A stretch of DNA of 64,000 bases, taken from contig DAOUJQ010000012.1 of assembly GCA_034422455.1 (NCBI GenBank), positions 62,001 through 126,000 of the forward strand, in the 5' to 3' direction. How positions within the stretch are numbered: the stretch's first letter is position 1; every line of letters starts with the position of its first letter. The position numbers were made by a program, and so were the translations under genes. Below, piece after piece: positions 1 to 7,874 of the stretch. Below the pieces are notes generated by a model that worked only from the letters and a program-made list of their open reading frames with translations, ran no database searches and was not told the DNA's origin. This stretch comes from UBA1127 sp034422455 (GTDB lineage: Bacteria > Chloroflexota > Dehalococcoidia > Lucifugimonadales > UBA1127).

Positions 1-150
1 CGGTTCGGCCTGTCACCGTTAGAGCACTGGCGGCGCCTCGGGTGGGCCGTCGCCATCTATGCGGTCGCGCTCCTGCTTACCCTAAAGGGATGGAGTCTGT
101 CGTATAATGCCACACACCCAATCCATACGTGTTTCAAACATCCTGATTGA
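1..150 (+). CDS. C-terminal fragment of a possible membrane protein, cut by window edge
   Basis: Frame 1 is open from the first base to a TGA at 148-150. It reads as a hydrophobic stretch (WAVAIYAVALLLTL, about residues 15-28) that could be a last transmembrane helix, followed by a non-hydrophobic tail. It would overlap the ParB-like gene at 107. The short length and the overlap make it uncertain that this is real coding sequence; it could be chance openness in GC-rich DNA. Confidence 0.2.
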   Translation, partial: RFGLSPLEHWRRLGWAVAIYAVALLLTLKGWSLSYNATHPIHTCFKHPD

Positions 151-1435
151 CGACCACAACCCGCGTCTTGGTTACACGACCACAAACCAAGTGGAGGCGA
201 TACGTACCCTTGCAGTGCGACAGGGGTCCAAGCTCCTCGCATTGACCCGCGATATTGTGCAACACGGACTGAACCCTAGCGACCTTCCAATCGTTATGCC
301 CGACGGGCACGACACCTACAGGGTGCTGGATGGCAATCGACGCATCACTGCAATCAAGATTTTGGAGCAGCCGGATGTAGTAAGCGGCGTCGTGTCCGAC
401 AGCGTTGCGACGTCGTTTGCCAATCTCGCCGAGCAGTACGCGCAATCTCCAATCCAGCAGGCTCAATGTGTTGTGGTTCAGAGCAGACAAGAGGCGTTGC
501 ATTGGATTGAGCTACACCACACCGGTGAGCGGTCTGGTGCGGGGCAGGTGCGATGGGGCTCGGATGAAACCGGCATTTTCCACACATGGGCGGGCTACCA
601 AGTACAATCCGGCACACAGGCGCTCGATATGATGGTGCGGCAAGGTGTCTTGCAGCCAGAGCAACGACGACGTGTGCCTGCGTCGACACTAACGCGATTG
701 TTGACGACGCCAGCGGTCCGCAGCACGGTTGGGGTCAGATTATCTCGTCAGGTGTTGGAAGCAGTGGATGACGAGGCCGTGGCCGCGGAGAAGATGAAGC
801 ATGTCGTCGACATCATAACCACGCCAGGCTTTCGCGTCGCTGATGTTTACACCGCTCAGCAGCGAGAAGAGTTCGCGAGGCGGCTAGCCGTTCAGTTCTC
901 ACAGCAAGACGATGAGCGGGCAACGCCGGATGGCCGTGCAGCCCCAGTGGACGCGGACCAAAGCGCACGGAACGGCACGCAACGACAAGCACGAGGACAA
1001 GCGCGACCGCGCAACACGCTCATTCCGGCAGACACATCCATGAACATCACCGAACCGCGGGTGGCAGCCATTGCCCAGGAGCTGCGGCAGTTACGACTGG
1101 ACAAGACGCCTAACGCCTCAGCGGTCCTGTTCCGCGTATTCTTGGAATTGTCTGTTGATGCATACCTCGGGCGAGAGGGTTTGCCCTTCGATGACAATAC
1201 AATTCTGCGGACGCGGCTACTAACCTCTGCTGACAAGCTCCAAGAGGGCGGCGTACTCTCAAGGGCGCAGGCCGCGCCTGTCCGACGAGCAGCCAGTGAC
1301 GATTCCTATTTCGGGGCATCGGTGCGGCTCATGCATAGTTGGGTCCACAATCTCAACATGACCCCGACTAGTCGCGAAATGGTTGCAATGTGGGACGACC
1401 TTTCACCATTCATCCATGCCCTATGGCCAGTTTGA
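107..1435 (+). CDS. ParB/sulfiredoxin-like N-terminal domain protein, 442 aa
   Basis: The first ~100 residues look like a ParB/Srx-fold domain: an opening NILIDDHNPRLG, then LNPSDLPIV and the turn VLDGNRRITAIKIL near residues 70-85, the 'GNRR' box in which ParB-type proteins bind or cleave nucleotide. The middle (~130-270) is helical. The C-terminal ~130 residues (from NTLIPADTSMN) form a separate helical domain with HSWVHN and WDDLSPFIHALWP that I cannot name. It is too long and atypical for a chromosome-partition ParB, and no parA is nearby. The D12-class adenine methylase starts 24 bp downstream on the same strand, so the two are probably cotranscribed. A ParB-like protein next to Dam-type methylases is a common arrangement on phages and mobile islands. 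Start choice: TGGAG lies about 10 nt upstream of ATG 107. A TATAAT at 103-108 overlaps the start codon and is probably not its promoter. Confidence 0.72.
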   Translation: MPHTQSIRVSNILIDDHNPRLGYTTTNQVEAIRTLAVRQGSKLLALTRDIVQHGLNPSDLPIVMPDGHDTYRVLDGNRRITAIKILEQPDVVSGVVSDSVATSFANLAEQYAQSPIQQAQCVVVQSRQEALHWIELHHTGERSGAGQVRWGSDETGIFHTWAGYQVQSGTQALDMMVRQGVLQPEQRRRVPASTLTRLLTTPAVRSTVGVRLSRQVLEAVDDEAVAAEKMKHVVDIITTPGFRVADVYTAQQREEFARRLAVQFSQQDDERATPDGRAAPVDADQSARNGTQRQARGQARPRNTLIPADTSMNITEPRVAAIAQELRQLRLDKTPNASAVLFRVFLELSVDAYLGREGLPFDDNTILRTRLLTSADKLQEGGVLSRAQAAPVRRAASDDSYFGASVRLMHSWVHNLNMTPTSREMVAMWDDLSPFIHALWPV

Positions 1436-1458
1436 CCTGTATGCGGTAGCATCGTGGC

Positions 1459-2367
1459 ATGGCATTCTACACACCGCTACGCTATCCCGGAGGGAAACGT
1501 CGGTTAGTCACGGTGGTGACGCGCCTTCTGCACGAGAACGGACTGACCGACGTTGAGTACGCTGAGCCCTATGCCGGAGGTGCAGCAGTAGCCTTGGCGT
1601 TGCTTATGGATGGCCATGCGTCGACAATTCACCTGAACGACCTCAGCCGCCCTGTATACGCGTTCTGGCACACAGTCCTCCACAACACGGTGGCTATGTG
1701 TGAGCGGGTGCTTTCCACGCCTGTCACGATGGAAGAATGGTATCGACAGCGTGAGGTCTACAGGTCCAGCGACGTTGCGAACCTTGACGACCTCGGATTC
1801 GCCACACTTTTTCTCAATCGCACGAACCGCTCAGGCATCCTGTCCGGGGGTGTCATTGGGGGGAAGCACCAATCGGGTGCATGGCGGCTAGATGTGCGTT
1901 TTGGTAAAGCGGAGATCGTGAGACGCATTCAGGCGATAGGCAAACAGCGGAGTCGCATTCATGCGCACCACATGGACGCCCATGACTTCGTTGCCAAGGT
2001 GCTACGTAAGATGACGGCTCCCGGATTCGCCTTCTTCGACCCGCCATACATTGAGTCGGGTGATGCTCTCTACATGAACAACTACACGGTGGAGGCGCAC
2101 CGCCAACTCGCGGAATCGATACAGGCATTGCGTATCCCTTGGATCTGCACCTACGACCGGGCCGCCGTTCGATTGGGACTCTATGAGAGCTGTACCCGCA
2201 TTGAGTATCAATTGCCCTACGTGGCCCAAGGAAAGCACCAAGGAGACGAGGTAATGTTTGTGTCTCCTCGTCTAAGTCTTCCAAGCGAATGGATTGAGGC
2301 GACTGCACCTGTCCGACTCACAGACAAACGCGATCGATACGTGCTCTATGGGAGCATGGCCAAGTAG
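1459..2367 (+). CDS. DNA adenine N6-methyltransferase, D12 (Dam/DpnM) class
   Basis: 302 aa, the usual size for D12-class enzymes, which transfer a methyl group from SAM to N6 of adenine in a short target such as GATC. The N-terminal LRYPGGKRRLV (residues 6-16) is the family's SAM-binding opening; EPYAGGAAVAL (residues ~36-46) is motif I; and FFDPPYIESG (from ~residue 193) carries the catalytic DPPY. The LFLNRTNRSGIL segment (~residues 116-127) is the conserved 'NR..SG' element of this class. The gene follows the ParB-like gene by 24 bp. No restriction endonuclease is recognisable beside it, so it is either a solitary methylase or its partner is the unidentified C-terminal domain of the ParB-like protein. 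Local GC is lower than in the flanking housekeeping genes, consistent with acquisition by transfer. Confidence 0.9.
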   Translation: MAFYTPLRYPGGKRRLVTVVTRLLHENGLTDVEYAEPYAGGAAVALALLMDGHASTIHLNDLSRPVYAFWHTVLHNTVAMCERVLSTPVTMEEWYRQREVYRSSDVANLDDLGFATLFLNRTNRSGILSGGVIGGKHQSGAWRLDVRFGKAEIVRRIQAIGKQRSRIHAHHMDAHDFVAKVLRKMTAPGFAFFDPPYIESGDALYMNNYTVEAHRQLAESIQALRIPWICTYDRAAVRLGLYESCTRIEYQLPYVAQGKHQGDEVMFVSPRLSLPSEWIEATAPVRLTDKRDRYVLYGSMAK

Positions 2368-3044
2368 ACACACGACATCGGGGCATGGGATTGCGTCGCG
2401 GCCAACCGGTTCACCTGCCTCTCCTATGGATTGTTGGTCCCAGTCTCTGAAACGCGGTTTCGTAGGCGCTTTCGTCACTGTGATTTGGGGAGACCCTTTG
2501 AAGGATTCATATGTGCATCGCTTCTTCATTGGGAGACTAATGCACTTCTCTCGCGACATTTTCGAGAAGGTTCCGATGAAGCGGTCTACACCGCGCTGAT
2601 GGGCCTCAGCCTGCTGGTCAGGCTGGTCTCCGTCGTCTTGGGCGGATTGGGCTACGGCGGCGCTCTCGTGCGGTCGATGGAGAAGGACAAGCCCGAGGGG
2701 AACACTTCCCAATCCTGATTCGTTACGCTATCAATCCCGATAACACCCGAAGCGCACCGGAGTGTGCTGCTCCGATGCGCTTCCGTTCGACGCCACTCAT
2801 TGCAAGGGGCCGCGCCGAACGTTGGGCCATGAGGGTACCATAACGCCTGGAGAATTCAAGGTCCCTTGCGCCATGCGCGGGGGCCTTTGTCGTGCCCCCG
2901 GAAAGGGGGCAGTATGCCACGTCCCGAATTCCGCCAGCGGAGGGCAGCCGCCACAGGAGAGGCAGCCGGGTCCCGTCGCCGCGCGTGAACCGGCCAGAAA
3001 GGAGCACACTGGGGCGGCACCCCTGCGGCTATCGGGGGTGGGCC
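2368..3044. other. Intergenic stretch between methylase and transposase; hairpins, no confident gene
   Basis: No recognisable protein is encoded here. A plus-strand frame from 2431 to 2718 (or from ATG 2599) ends in a hydrophobic segment (LLVRLVSVVLGGLGYGGALV) and could be a small membrane peptide, but it lacks a good ribosome site and I do not call it. A perfect short hairpin (TGCCCCC, loop GGAAA, GGGGGCA) lies at 2893-2911, about 130 bp before the transposase start. It could belong to the left end of the insertion sequence or shield it from read-through. The left IS boundary could not be fixed. Confidence 0.4.
2750..2782 (+). terminator. Strong hairpin after the methylase, possible terminator
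   Basis: A 13-nt arm (AAGCGCACCGGAG, 2750-2762) pairs with CTCCGATGCGCTT (2770-2782) with one mismatch across a 7-nt loop. There is no downstream T-run, so as an intrinsic terminator it would be weak; it could also be an end structure of the adjacent mobile element. Confidence 0.4.
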
Positions 3045-4334
3045 ATGCAGACACTACTGACGAGACAACTCCAGGAACCACAGAGCGGCGACGCCCTTCG
3101 GCGGCAGAAGGGGCGCGAGATTGCGGCGGCGGGCAACATCCGCCGCGACGACCGGGGCTTCACGGTGCCGGCCGACACCGGCGTGGGCTCCTACTTCGTA
3201 GACCTCGAGGGAACGGGCTACTGTAGCTGCGACGACTGGCACGTCCGCCAGCGGGTCTGCAAGCACATCTTTGCCGTCCTGCTGGACACCGGCCTGCTGG
3301 ACGACCTCGACGGCGAGGTCGATGAAGCCCTGCCGCGCTACCGCCAGTCGTGGGCGTCCTACACGGCCGCGCAGGTCGCGGAAGGCCGCCTCTTCCCCAC
3401 GCTGCTGCGGGAGCTGTGCAACACGGTGCCGCAGCCCCCGCAAGCCATGGGCCGCCCCCGGCTGCCCCTCGGCGACATGCTCTACGCCTGCTGCATGAAG
3501 GTCTACTCCACCGTCTCGACCCGCCGGGCCATGTCCAGCATCGCGGACGGCGTGGAGGGCGGCCTGCTGGAGGCGGCGCCGTCCCACAGCGCCGTGATCC
3601 GCTACCTCGAGAACCCCGAACTGCGGCCCATCATCCGCGCCCTCCTCCAGCAGTCCGCGCTGCCGCTCCGCAGTATCGAGGACAACTTCGCCGTCGACTC
3701 AACGGGCTTCTCCGCCCTCGCGTATGAGCGGTACTTCGACCACAAGTGGGGCGGCAGGAAGCGCATGTCCAAGTGGGTGAAGCTGCACGCCATGTGCGGC
3801 GTCCTCACGAACGTCATCACGGACGCGGACGCCACCTTCATGTCCTCCAATGACGCCCCCTACCTGCGGCCCTTCCTCGACACCACCGCCCAGCACTTCA
3901 ACGTCCGGGAGGTCTACGCCGACAAAGCCTACAGCAGCCGCGCCAACCTCCACGCCATCGACGACTTGGGCGCCACCCCCTACATCCCCTTCGGCAAACG
4001 CGCCACCCCTCGGCCCAACAACAAATACTCCTTCAAGCACCAGTACGACCCCCTGTGGGAACGGCTCCTCCTGCACTTCCGTCTCCACGCCGACGACTTC
4101 AATCTCCGCTACCACCTACGGAGCAACGTCGAGACCACCTTCATGGCCGTCAAGTCGAAGTTCGGGGATCGGGTGCGGTCGAGGACGCCCAACGCGATGG
4201 TGAACGAAGCCCTGTTGAAGTGTCTCGCGTACAACATCACGGTCGTGATAAAGGCCATCTACGCGCTGGGACTCGAAGGGGAGGTCGCGGGGACTTTTTC
4301 ATCAAAAGCAGCCCTTGATGCAAAAGTCGCGTGA
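3045..4334 (+). CDS. DDE transposase with N-terminal SWIM zinc finger, 429 aa
   Basis: Cuts and joins insertion-sequence ends. Residues ~40-80 hold a SWIM zinc finger: Cys60, Cys62, Cys72 and His74 in C-S-C-(x9)-C-K-H order. The catalytic core follows the DDE_Tnp_1 pattern: Asp218 in FAVDSTGFS, Asp293 in VYADKAYSS, and Glu363 in NVETTFMAVKSKFG. The open frame extends up to 2892, but ATG 3045 has a purine-rich GGGGGTGGG just upstream and begins where similarity to a folded protein starts. The C-terminus (GTFSSKAALDAKVA) runs into a direct repeat: GGACTTTTTCA(T/C)CAAA occurs at about 4292 and again about 50 bp later, which is probably part of the right end. No matching inverted repeat was found on the left. 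Full length, so possibly active. SWIM-DDE fusions occur in some IS families; I cannot assign the family by eye. Confidence 0.85.
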   Translation: MQTLLTRQLQEPQSGDALRRQKGREIAAAGNIRRDDRGFTVPADTGVGSYFVDLEGTGYCSCDDWHVRQRVCKHIFAVLLDTGLLDDLDGEVDEALPRYRQSWASYTAAQVAEGRLFPTLLRELCNTVPQPPQAMGRPRLPLGDMLYACCMKVYSTVSTRRAMSSIADGVEGGLLEAAPSHSAVIRYLENPELRPIIRALLQQSALPLRSIEDNFAVDSTGFSALAYERYFDHKWGGRKRMSKWVKLHAMCGVLTNVITDADATFMSSNDAPYLRPFLDTTAQHFNVREVYADKAYSSRANLHAIDDLGATPYIPFGKRATPRPNNKYSFKHQYDPLWERLLLHFRLHADDFNLRYHLRSNVETTFMAVKSKFGDRVRSRTPNAMVNEALLKCLAYNITVVIKAIYALGLEGEVAGTFSSKAALDAKVA

Positions 4335-4488
4335 AGTCTGGACTTTTTCACCAAAGCCACCCCTACTACAGGACGCTTGGCAAGGGATTTCCGGTTGGCC
4401 CGGACCCCCTCAATTCCACTAAACGGACTGGGGCTCCCTCTTGTTCCATCTTTGGGGAATATGCTGCCGCTTTTGCCCTTCCCGCTCG

Positions 4489-4517
4489 TTGGAGTGCCGC
4501 CCCGCTGGTACTATAAT
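4489..4517 (+). promoter_or_regulatory. Sigma70-type promoter of rsfS, leaderless placement
   Basis: TTGGAG (4489-4494), a 17-bp spacer, then a consensus TATAAT (4512-4517). Seven bases later comes the ATG at 4525. Transcription normally begins about seven bases after the -10, so the mRNA would start at or next to the start codon, with no ribosome-binding site. Confidence 0.7.
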
Positions 4518-4524
4518 GCGCCCG

Positions 4525-4878
4525 ATGACCAATGCAGAACCGCTCAACGTAGCCCAGCGCGCGGTGGAGATCGCAAGCGACAAGCTCGCGACCAACATCG
4601 TCCTGCTCGACATCCGTGGCATCGCGGACTTCGCCGACTACTTCGTGCTCCTCAGCGCCGACAGCTCCCGGCAGATCAACGCCCTCATCGAGGACATCAC
4701 CCTGGGGCTGAAGCGCGAGGGCATCGCCGTCAACCACCGCGAGGGCACGGTTCAGTCCGGCTGGGTGCTGCTGGACTACGGCGACGTCCTCATCCACGTC
4801 TTCTCGCCGGAAGAGCGCGAGTACTACCGTCTCGAGGAGTTGTGGCGCGACGCCGTGCCGCTCGTCCACGTCCAGTAG
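4525..4878 (+). CDS. rsfS: Ribosomal silencing factor RsfS
   Basis: 117 aa, the usual size. RsfS/DUF143 binds ribosomal protein uL14 on the large subunit and blocks subunit joining when nutrients are low. The signature is clear: NIVLLDIRGIADFADYFVL near residues 25-43, SRQINALIEDI, and the C-terminal YGDVLIHVFSPEEREYYRLEELW typical of the family. ATG 4525 is chosen because it fits the family N-terminus and sits seven bases after a TATAAT; ATG 4516 lies inside that -10 box. The gene ends one base before the end of the convergent ndk gene, so the two stop codons abut with no space for a separate terminator. Confidence 0.96.
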   Translation: MTNAEPLNVAQRAVEIASDKLATNIVLLDIRGIADFADYFVLLSADSSRQINALIEDITLGLKREGIAVNHREGTVQSGWVLLDYGDVLIHVFSPEEREYYRLEELWRDAVPLVHVQ

Positions 4879-5337
4879 CTACTCGACGATCCAGCCCTCC
4901 GTGCTCCGCTCCCAGTCGACGATCTCCTCCGGCTTGAAGAAGAGCGCCACCTCGCGCTCCGCCGCCTCCGGCGAGTCCGAGCCGTGGATGAGGTTGCGCC
5001 CGATGTCCACGCCGAGGTCGCCGCGGATGGTGCCCGGCGCCGCCGCCGAGGGGTTGGTCGCGCCCATCGTCTGCCGCACCAGCTCCACGCTGTTGGACCC
5101 GCGCACCGCCAGCGCCACCACGGGGCTGGACGTGATGAACTGCACCACCCCTGGGAAGAACGGCTTCTCTACGTGGGCCTCGTAGTGCCGGCGGGCCAGC
5201 GCCTCGTCCACCTGCACGAGCTTCATGCCCACGAGCTGCAGGCCGCGCCGCTCCAGCCGGCTGATGATCTCCCCCGTCAGCCCGCGCTGCACCCCGTCCG
5301 GCTTCACAAGCACCAATGTTGTCTGGACGTCTGCCAA
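4879..5337 (-). CDS. ndk: Nucleoside diphosphate kinase
   Basis: 152 aa. Moves the gamma phosphate from ATP to other nucleoside diphosphates through a phosphohistidine. Opening TLVLVKPDGVQRGL (residues 6-19), then RRHYEAHVEKPFF and MGATNPSAAAPGTIRGDLG, and the active-site segment NLIHGSDSPEAAERE with the catalytic His near residue 118. The start is a TTG (5335-5337) preceded six bases away by a strong AGGAGG, and no ATG is available. It converges directly on rsfS. Downstream of its start lies a repeat cluster. Confidence 0.97.
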   Translation of the reverse strand: MADVQTTLVLVKPDGVQRGLTGEIISRLERRGLQLVGMKLVQVDEALARRHYEAHVEKPFFPGVVQFITSSPVVALAVRGSNSVELVRQTMGATNPSAAAPGTIRGDLGVDIGRNLIHGSDSPEAAEREVALFFKPEEIVDWERSTEGWIVE

Positions 5338-5644
5338 GATATGCCTCCTATCGATTACCCCGCGTCCTCATACCGGCGCATGCCGGTATCCAGAAACCCT
5401 GCGTCCAGCGGCCCACTCCGATTGCCCTGAGCCTGTCGAAGGGTCCTGCGCAGGTAGAGCCTGCCCCTGCGGAGGCAGGGGAACCCAGAGGGGCGGTGCT
5501 GGGCGGGGTGACCGCCACTCACTCCCACCGTCCTCAACCCCCAACCCCTCATACCGGCGCATGCCGGTATCCAGAAACCCTGCGCCCGACGGCCCTCTCC
5601 GTTCGCCCTGAGCTCTGTCGAAGGGCCGTCCGAACGGAGCCCCC
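5338..5644. repeat. Composite palindromic repeat cluster (R1-R2-R3, R1-R2)
   Basis: Intergenic repeats used throughout the window are defined here. R1 is the palindrome ATACCGGCGCATGCCGGTAT followed by CCAGAAACCC; it occurs at ~5368-5399 and ~5549-5580. R2 is GTTCGCCCTGAGCCTGTCG followed by AAGGGC, at ~5420-5443 and ~5600-5626. R3 runs from TCCTGCGCAGG through AACCCAGAGGGGCGG (5444-5516). R1 and R2 are joined by a conserved ~20-base spacer (TGCGTCCAGCGGCC type), so they travel as one unit. No gene is present; translated frames are repeat artefacts. Confidence 0.85.
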
Positions 5645-6337
5645 TCACCTCGCCCGCGACCCCGGCATCGTGATGCTCGGCGGCCGCAGGTAGTTCGGCT
5701 CCAGCGCCTGCCTGTCCGGCGCGGCGCCCGACGCCATCGCCGCCTTGCCCAGCGCCGCTAGCAGCGCCAGCGACCGCGTCGGCGGCTGCAGCGCGATGAC
5801 CCTCGCGTCCGCAACGCCAAGCTCCCGCAGCCGGTCTGCCGTGTGCCACGCGCCCTCGCCGCAGAAGACCGCGTCGGCTGGGACGGCGTCAACCATCTCC
5901 GCCACGGACGTCACCGCCTCATCCGCCGTGCGGCCCCATGCGCCTGCGCCGTCCCGCTCGAACACGCACCACGCCACCCGGTCGCGTCCGACCTCGATCA
6001 CGGGGCACAGCAGGCCGTCCGCGCCGTCAAAGTGCCGTGCCGCTTCCACCTCCAGCGCGCTCACCGGCGCGATGGCGATGTCCAGCGACTCCGCCAGCCC
6101 TTTGGCGAACCCAAGCCCGACGCGCAAGGCGCTGAACCCTCCCGGGCCGATGATTATGTTAATACTACCGATGTCCCTCGTTGTGCTGTCCGCCTCGTGC
6201 AGCAGCCCCTCCACGGCCGGCGCAAGCTCCGCCGTGTGGTTGTTCGCGCTGTGCCACGCCCTCTCCGCGATGACCGCGCCGTCCCGCGAGAGCGCCGCGC
6301 CGGCGTACCGCGTCGCCGTGTCGATCGAGAGCTCCAC
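5645..6337 (-). CDS. tsaB: tRNA t6A biosynthesis protein TsaB
   Basis: 230 aa. TsaB (YeaZ) is the inactive ASKHA-fold partner that dimerises with TsaD and, with TsaE, makes threonylcarbamoyl-adenosine on ANN-decoding tRNAs. The family opening LSIDTATRYAGAAL (residues 3-16), HSANNHTAELAPAVEGLL and the signature IIIGPGGFSALRVGLGFAKGLA (~60-81) are visible, as is the C-terminal PNYLRPP. The start is GTG at 6337, one base from the tsaE stop codon. It is the third gene of thiL-tsaE-tsaB, translated in tight coupling. tsaD is not in this window. Confidence 0.95.
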   Translation of the reverse strand: MELSIDTATRYAGAALSRDGAVIAERAWHSANNHTAELAPAVEGLLHEADSTTRDIGSINIIIGPGGFSALRVGLGFAKGLAESLDIAIAPVSALEVEAARHFDGADGLLCPVIEVGRDRVAWCVFERDGAGAWGRTADEAVTSVAEMVDAVPADAVFCGEGAWHTADRLRELGVADARVIALQPPTRSLALLAALGKAAMASGAAPDRQALEPNYLRPPSITMPGSRAR

Positions 6338-6338
6338 G

Positions 6339-6824
6339 CTACGCGGTCCCCGCCGTCGCCGCCAGTTCCAGCCACTCGGCCAGCGCCGGGTTGCGCACGT
6401 CGCCGCACGAGATGGCGATGCTCCGCGTGTCCTCGCCGGTCACCTCCAGCGCCACCCAGATGCCGTGCGATGGAAAGACCAGCGCCGCGCGGTCCGCCCA
6501 TTCGACCACCGTGACCCCGTCGCCGATCAGGTATTCGTCCAGCCCGATGCCGCCCAGCTCGCCTGGGTCCTCGACACGGTAGAGGTCCAGGTGGTACAGG
6601 GGCAGCCGCCCGCGGTACTCGGCGGCCATGACGAACGTCGGGCTGCGCGGCAGCTCGGCCACGTCCAACCCCTGCGCGACGCCCTGCGTCAGCGTCGTCT
6701 TGCCCGCGCCCAGGTCGCCCGTCAGCAGCAGCGCGTCGCCCGGCTGCAATCGCCGCCCCAGCTCCGCGCCGATGCGCAGCGTCTCGTCGCGGCTCCGGCT
6801 CTGCAGGCGCAGATCGATGCTCAT
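6339..6824 (-). CDS. tsaE: tRNA t6A biosynthesis ATPase TsaE
   Basis: 161 aa. A P-loop ATPase needed to reset the TsaB-TsaD complex. The Walker A GDLGAGKTTLTQ is at ~34-45, with switch-like SPTFVMAAEY and the conserved YHLDLYRVEDPGEL (~75-88), and VVEWADRA near 108-115. The frame is open far upstream, but ATG 6824 gives the normal length and overlaps the thiL stop codon in an ATGA arrangement, which indicates translational coupling. Confidence 0.95.
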   Translation of the reverse strand: MSIDLRLQSRSRDETLRIGAELGRRLQPGDALLLTGDLGAGKTTLTQGVAQGLDVAELPRSPTFVMAAEYRGRLPLYHLDLYRVEDPGELGGIGLDEYLIGDGVTVVEWADRAALVFPSHGIWVALEVTGEDTRSIAISCGDVRNPALAEWLELAATAGTA

Positions 6825-7828
6825 GCGAAGTGGTCCCACCCTCGGCGCGGCGGTGTCATGGCCCGGCCCTCGGCGTCCACGACGGTGACCTGACCGGCGG
6901 GCCCCTCGTGCACCGCGCCGACGACGTGGACGCCGCACGGCAGCGTGTCGCCCAGCGACGCCATCAGGTCGGCCGGCGCGGTGAACAGCAACTCGTAGTC
7001 CTCGCCGCCGTTCAGCGCCATGGCGAGCGCGTCGTCCGGGAACGCCGCCTTCGCCGCCGGGTGCACCGGCGCCCGCGCCGATTCCAGTCGACCGGCGAGT
7101 CCCGAAGCCGCGCACAGCTTGCCCAGGTCGTCGATCAGCCCGTCCGTCACGTCCATGGCGCACCGTACACCGGCGGCGGCCAGCGCCGCGCCCTCGCGGA
7201 CGCGCGGCCAGGGACGACGGTGTGCCGCCGTCAGCGGCCCGGCGTCCACGCCTTCGTCTGTGGCGGCCCCCTGCAGGACGGCGAGCCCGGCGGCTGATCC
7301 GCCAAGCGGCCCCGTCACGCCGATCTGGTCGCCCGCGCACGCCGCGGAGCGCAGCATGACCTGCCCCTGCGCGACGCCCGTCAGCGCGACGGTGATGAAG
7401 AGCGTTGGCGACGACACTACGTCGCCGCCGGCTACCGCTGTGTCGAACTCGCCCGCCGCCTCCAGCAGGCCGTCGTACAGCGCGTCCACGTCCTCGACCG
7501 CGGTGTCGGGCGGCAGGCCCAGCGTGACGACGGCCAGCGCGGGCGTCGCGCCCATCGCCGCGACGTCGCTCAGGTTGACGGCCAGCGCTTTCCAGCCCAG
7601 GTCCGTCCAGCCCGTCGTGCCGAGCGTGAAGTGCACGCCCTCCACGACAGTGTCGGTGGTCAGGACCTCGTGTGCGCCGCCGGCGTCCCAGACGGCTGCG
7701 TCGTCACCGATGCCCACGCGCAGGCCGTGGGAGGGCGTTGTGCGGTTGGGCGCGCCGGAGGGCGATGCTGCCACGCGCCGGGACAGGCGCTGGATGAGGC
7801 CGAACTCCCCAAGTTCCCGTACGAGCAT
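6821..7828 (-). CDS. thiL: Thiamine-monophosphate kinase
   Basis: 335 aa. Phosphorylates thiamine monophosphate to the active cofactor thiamine diphosphate. Belongs to the PurM/AIR-synthase fold: GEFGLIQRL at the N-terminus, GIGDDAAVW (~38-46), TTDTVVEGVHF (~55-65), LAVNLSDVAAMGATP (~80-94), the AVAGGDVVSSPTLF segment, DVTDGLIDDLGKL and NGGEDYELLF. Longer upstream frames exist, but ATG 7828 lies seven bases after a TATACT -10 and matches the family N-terminus. First gene of an operon with tsaE and tsaB; divergent from the phosphoesterase gene. Confidence 0.96.
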   Translation of the reverse strand: MLVRELGEFGLIQRLSRRVAASPSGAPNRTTPSHGLRVGIGDDAAVWDAGGAHEVLTTDTVVEGVHFTLGTTGWTDLGWKALAVNLSDVAAMGATPALAVVTLGLPPDTAVEDVDALYDGLLEAAGEFDTAVAGGDVVSSPTLFITVALTGVAQGQVMLRSAACAGDQIGVTGPLGGSAAGLAVLQGAATDEGVDAGPLTAAHRRPWPRVREGAALAAAGVRCAMDVTDGLIDDLGKLCAASGLAGRLESARAPVHPAAKAAFPDDALAMALNGGEDYELLFTAPADLMASLGDTLPCGVHVVGAVHEGPAGQVTVVDAEGRAMTPPRRGWDHFA

Positions 7829-7835
7829 GTCTGAA

Positions 7836-7864
7836 AGTATACTTGAGCCGCCAGCTACGGCCAA
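7836..7864 (-). promoter_or_regulatory. Promoter of thiL operon, leaderless placement
   Basis: Read on the minus strand: TTGGCC (7864-7859), a 17-bp spacer, TATACT (7841-7836), then exactly seven bases to the thiL ATG (7828). This is the same spacing as at rsfS and predicts a transcript starting at the start codon. Confidence 0.6.
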
Positions 7865-7874
7865 GGTGAGAGTC

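Noticed and set aside
103..108. TATAAT as the promoter of the ParB-like gene
   Set aside because: It overlaps the ATG at 107; transcription from it would start after the start codon and no later good start codon exists.
2294..2718. Small plus-strand frames downstream of the methylase
   Set aside because: No ribosome site or recognisable sequence; one has a hydrophobic end, but this is not enough to call a gene.
2720..2900. Left inverted repeat of the SWIM-transposase element
   Set aside because: No sequence complementary to the candidate right end (GGACTTTTTCACCAAAGCC) was found, so the IS borders are left open.
5338..5644. Possible CRISPR array from the repeated ATACCGGCGCATG units
   Set aside because: Spacing is irregular, units differ in length, the material between units is itself repeated, and no cas genes are present.
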